A DNA stretch of 5,774 nucleotides. It comes from an uncultured Dietzia sp. (GTDB lineage Bacteria > Actinomycetota > Actinomycetes > Mycobacteriales > Mycobacteriaceae). The translations under genes and the position numbers were made by a program. The stretch is taken from NCBI GenBank assembly GCA_946570335.1, contig CAMNYG010000108.1:1-5774 (forward strand), written 5' to 3'. Positions 4,498-5,774 of the stretch are shown here, in pieces (position 1 is the first letter of the stretch; each line of letters starts with the position of its first letter). The notes under the pieces were generated by a model that worked only from the letters and a program-made list of their open reading frames with translations, did no database searches and was not told the DNA's origin.

Positions 4498-5598
4498 TCA
4501 GTACGCGAGCCCCATGCGCAGTGCACCGACGGCCTCGTACAGCGCCGCCCGGGCCTCCGGGCTGGTGCCGACGGCGTTGACGAACGGGTGCACCAGCGAG
4601 GCATGACGTCGCAGTGACACGGTGACCCCGGCGTCGGACATCTTGCGGGCGTATGCCTCGCCCTCGTCCCGCAGGGGGTCGAACCCGCCGGTGGCCACGT
4701 GAGCCGGGGGAAGCCCGGAGAAATCCTCGGCCAGCAGCGGGGAGGCCCGCGGGTCGGTGCGGTCGTCGTCGGAACGGATGTAGGTCTCCTCGTACCAGTC
4801 CATGTTCGACCTGGTGAGGAAGAAGCCCTCGCCGAAGGTCTCGTAGGACTGTGTCCGGGCGGACATATCGGTGGCGGGGACGAACAGCAGCTGGAACGCG
4901 GGCATCGTCTCGCCGGCGTCGCGGGTCAGGTGGCACACGACCGTCGCGAGGTTGCCTCCGGCGCTGTCGCCGCCCACGGCGATCCGGGTGGCGTCCACGC
5001 CGAGCTCGACCGCGTTGTCCCGGACGTAGCGAAACGATGCCAGGCAGTCCTCTACAGCAGTGGGGAACGGGAACTCGGGCGCGAGGCGGTAGTCCACGCT
5101 GAGGACCTTGAGGCCGCCCTCGCGGGCGATGAAACGACACGTGGAGTCGTGCGAATCGATGCTTCCGAGAGTCCAGCCGCCGCCGTGGAAGTAGACGAGC
5201 ATCGGCAACACCTCATCGGTGCCGACGGGTGAGTAGAGGCGGGCCGAAAGGTCCGCGCGTGCGGGATCGTCACCGGCCAGCGGGAGGACGATGTCCTCGA
5301 CGACGGCGAGGTCGACCCTGTCGCCGGAGGCGGTGAACGCCGACCGCTCGAGCGTCTTCCGCGCCTCCTCGAGGGCGAGATCCTCGTACTCACCTCTGGT
5401 CATCAGCGCGATCACCCGCAGCCCGGCTTGGAAGTGCGTGTCCAGGGTCTGGCCGTCGAGCTGACGCGGCGAGCCCGCGATCGGTCGGAGCAGTCCTCCG
5501 GGCAGTCGTCCCGCGGTGGTCATGGCCGCCTTGACGAGCCGATCCGCGGTGGTCGGAATGTAGGCCCGGTGCCCGGACATCGGAGAATTCATGGTCAT
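4498..5598 (-). CDS. Alpha/beta hydrolase, hormone-sensitive-lipase family esterase
   Basis: A 366-residue alpha/beta-hydrolase-fold-3 protein (Pfam Abhydrolase_3, HSL or family IV). Residues about 20-105 form a helical cap-like N-terminal region. The core begins at ARLYSP (119-124). HGGGW at 138-142 supplies the oxyanion hole, and the YRLAPE motif of the family is at 170-175. The elbow GDSAGG (210-215) carries Ser212. The acid is Asp307 in GGFDPLRDEG and the base is His337 in LVHPF. All catalytic residues are present, so an active esterase or lipase for short- to medium-chain esters is expected. It has no signal peptide and is likely cytoplasmic. The start is uncertain: ATGs at 5598, 5592 and 5580 are in frame and none has a Shine-Dalgarno. 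The first is given because its ATG overlaps the stop of an upstream open frame (ATGA). Mycobacterial Lip proteins of the LipH/LipN type belong to the same family, but no particular orthologue can be named. Confidence 0.9.
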   Translation of the reverse strand: MTMNSPMSGHRAYIPTTADRLVKAAMTTAGRLPGGLLRPIAGSPRQLDGQTLDTHFQAGLRVIALMTRGEYEDLALEEARKTLERSAFTASGDRVDLAVVEDIVLPLAGDDPARADLSARLYSPVGTDEVLPMLVYFHGGGWTLGSIDSHDSTCRFIAREGGLKVLSVDYRLAPEFPFPTAVEDCLASFRYVRDNAVELGVDATRIAVGGDSAGGNLATVVCHLTRDAGETMPAFQLLFVPATDMSARTQSYETFGEGFFLTRSNMDWYEETYIRSDDDRTDPRASPLLAEDFSGLPPAHVATGGFDPLRDEGEAYARKMSDAGVTVSLRRHASLVHPFVNAVGTSPEARAALYEAVGALRMGLAY

Positions 5599-5774
5599 AT
5601 TGTGTCGTGTATCCCGCGGGCCGTGGTGGGTATCCGGTGGCTGACTGCCGCGAGGAAGAGGCCGAGCGGACCGAAGTCCCGGTGACCGCCCCCGTGTGCC
5701 GACTCGCCACGGTGTCCGCCGTCCTCGTCGTCGTTTCCTTGTCCCGGGCCGTGCGCGCCGGGCGGCGCCCCTCG
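5595..5774 (-). CDS. Possible 3' end of an upstream gene (partial, unrecognised)
   Basis: On the minus strand a frame is open from the window edge (5774) to TGA at 5597-5595, encoding 59 residues. The TGA overlaps the hydrolase ATG as ATGA, the layout typical of translationally coupled actinobacterial operon genes. The peptide is Gly/Asp/His-rich at first (GQGNDDEDGGHRGE), then has a short hydrophobic run (FGPLGLFLAAVSHRIP) and ends TARGIHDTI. I do not recognise a family. About three quarters of its codons end in G or C, which fits a coding frame only moderately. The other two minus-strand frames are also open here, as is common at this GC content. It could equally be non-coding upstream sequence of the hydrolase. 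Confidence 0.35.
   Translation of the reverse strand, partial: RGAPPGAHGPGQGNDDEDGGHRGESAHGGGHRDFGPLGLFLAAVSHRIPTTARGIHDTI

Noticed and set aside
4355..5140. A 261-codon open frame on the minus strand in another frame of the hydrolase
   Set aside because: Low-complexity Arg/Gly/Pro composition, overlap with the intact HSL-type esterase, and an end inside the CAT tRNA show it is a frame shadow.

Overview
The window is GC-rich and its reading frames prefer G or C in the third codon position. It holds a DnaG C-terminus followed by tRNA-Asn, an LppP/LprE-like lipoprotein, and a diaminopimelate dehydrogenase that resembles the Corynebacterium enzyme. At least one gene has a promoter that looks leaderless, and neither tRNA gene encodes its CCA end. 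Together these point to an actinobacterium of the Mycobacteriales (Corynebacterium/Dietzia/Rhodococcus group). Dietzia is a plausible guess, but sequence reading alone cannot settle the genus.

Layout, left to right. (1) The 3' end of dnaG (1-564, +) runs in from the left edge. (2) tRNA-Asn(GTT) (676-747, +) has its own likely promoter and a strong terminator hairpin (754-798). (3) A secreted lipoprotein gene (902-1537, -) converges on that tRNA and is followed by its own hairpin (842-864). (4) A 201-bp divergent intergenic region (1538-1738) is rich in inverted repeats. (5) ddh, meso-diaminopimelate D-dehydrogenase (1739-2725, +). (6) A type-B carboxylesterase (2855-4243, +), apparently read from a leaderless transcript. 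(7) A tRNA with anticodon CAT (4300-4373, +), probably tRNA-Ile2, and a very strong hairpin (4372-4413) placed to stop transcription from both sides. (8) An unrelated alpha/beta hydrolase of the hormone-sensitive-lipase type (4498-5598, -). (9) At the right edge, an open frame on the minus strand whose stop overlaps the hydrolase start as ATGA; it may be the 3' end of a co-transcribed gene.

How the genes relate. dnaG and the tRNAs are housekeeping genes. Ddh makes meso-diaminopimelate for peptidoglycan and lysine in one step. The two esterases come from different alpha/beta-hydrolase families and have no obvious functional link to ddh. The window looks like a normal chromosomal stretch in which accessory metabolic genes sit between conserved RNA genes. 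I see no phage, IS, CRISPR or toxin-antitoxin signature. The points most worth a second look are the inverted repeats and palindrome ahead of ddh, the ATGA junction at the right edge, the identity of the CAT tRNA, and the possible lineage-specific acquisition of ddh.
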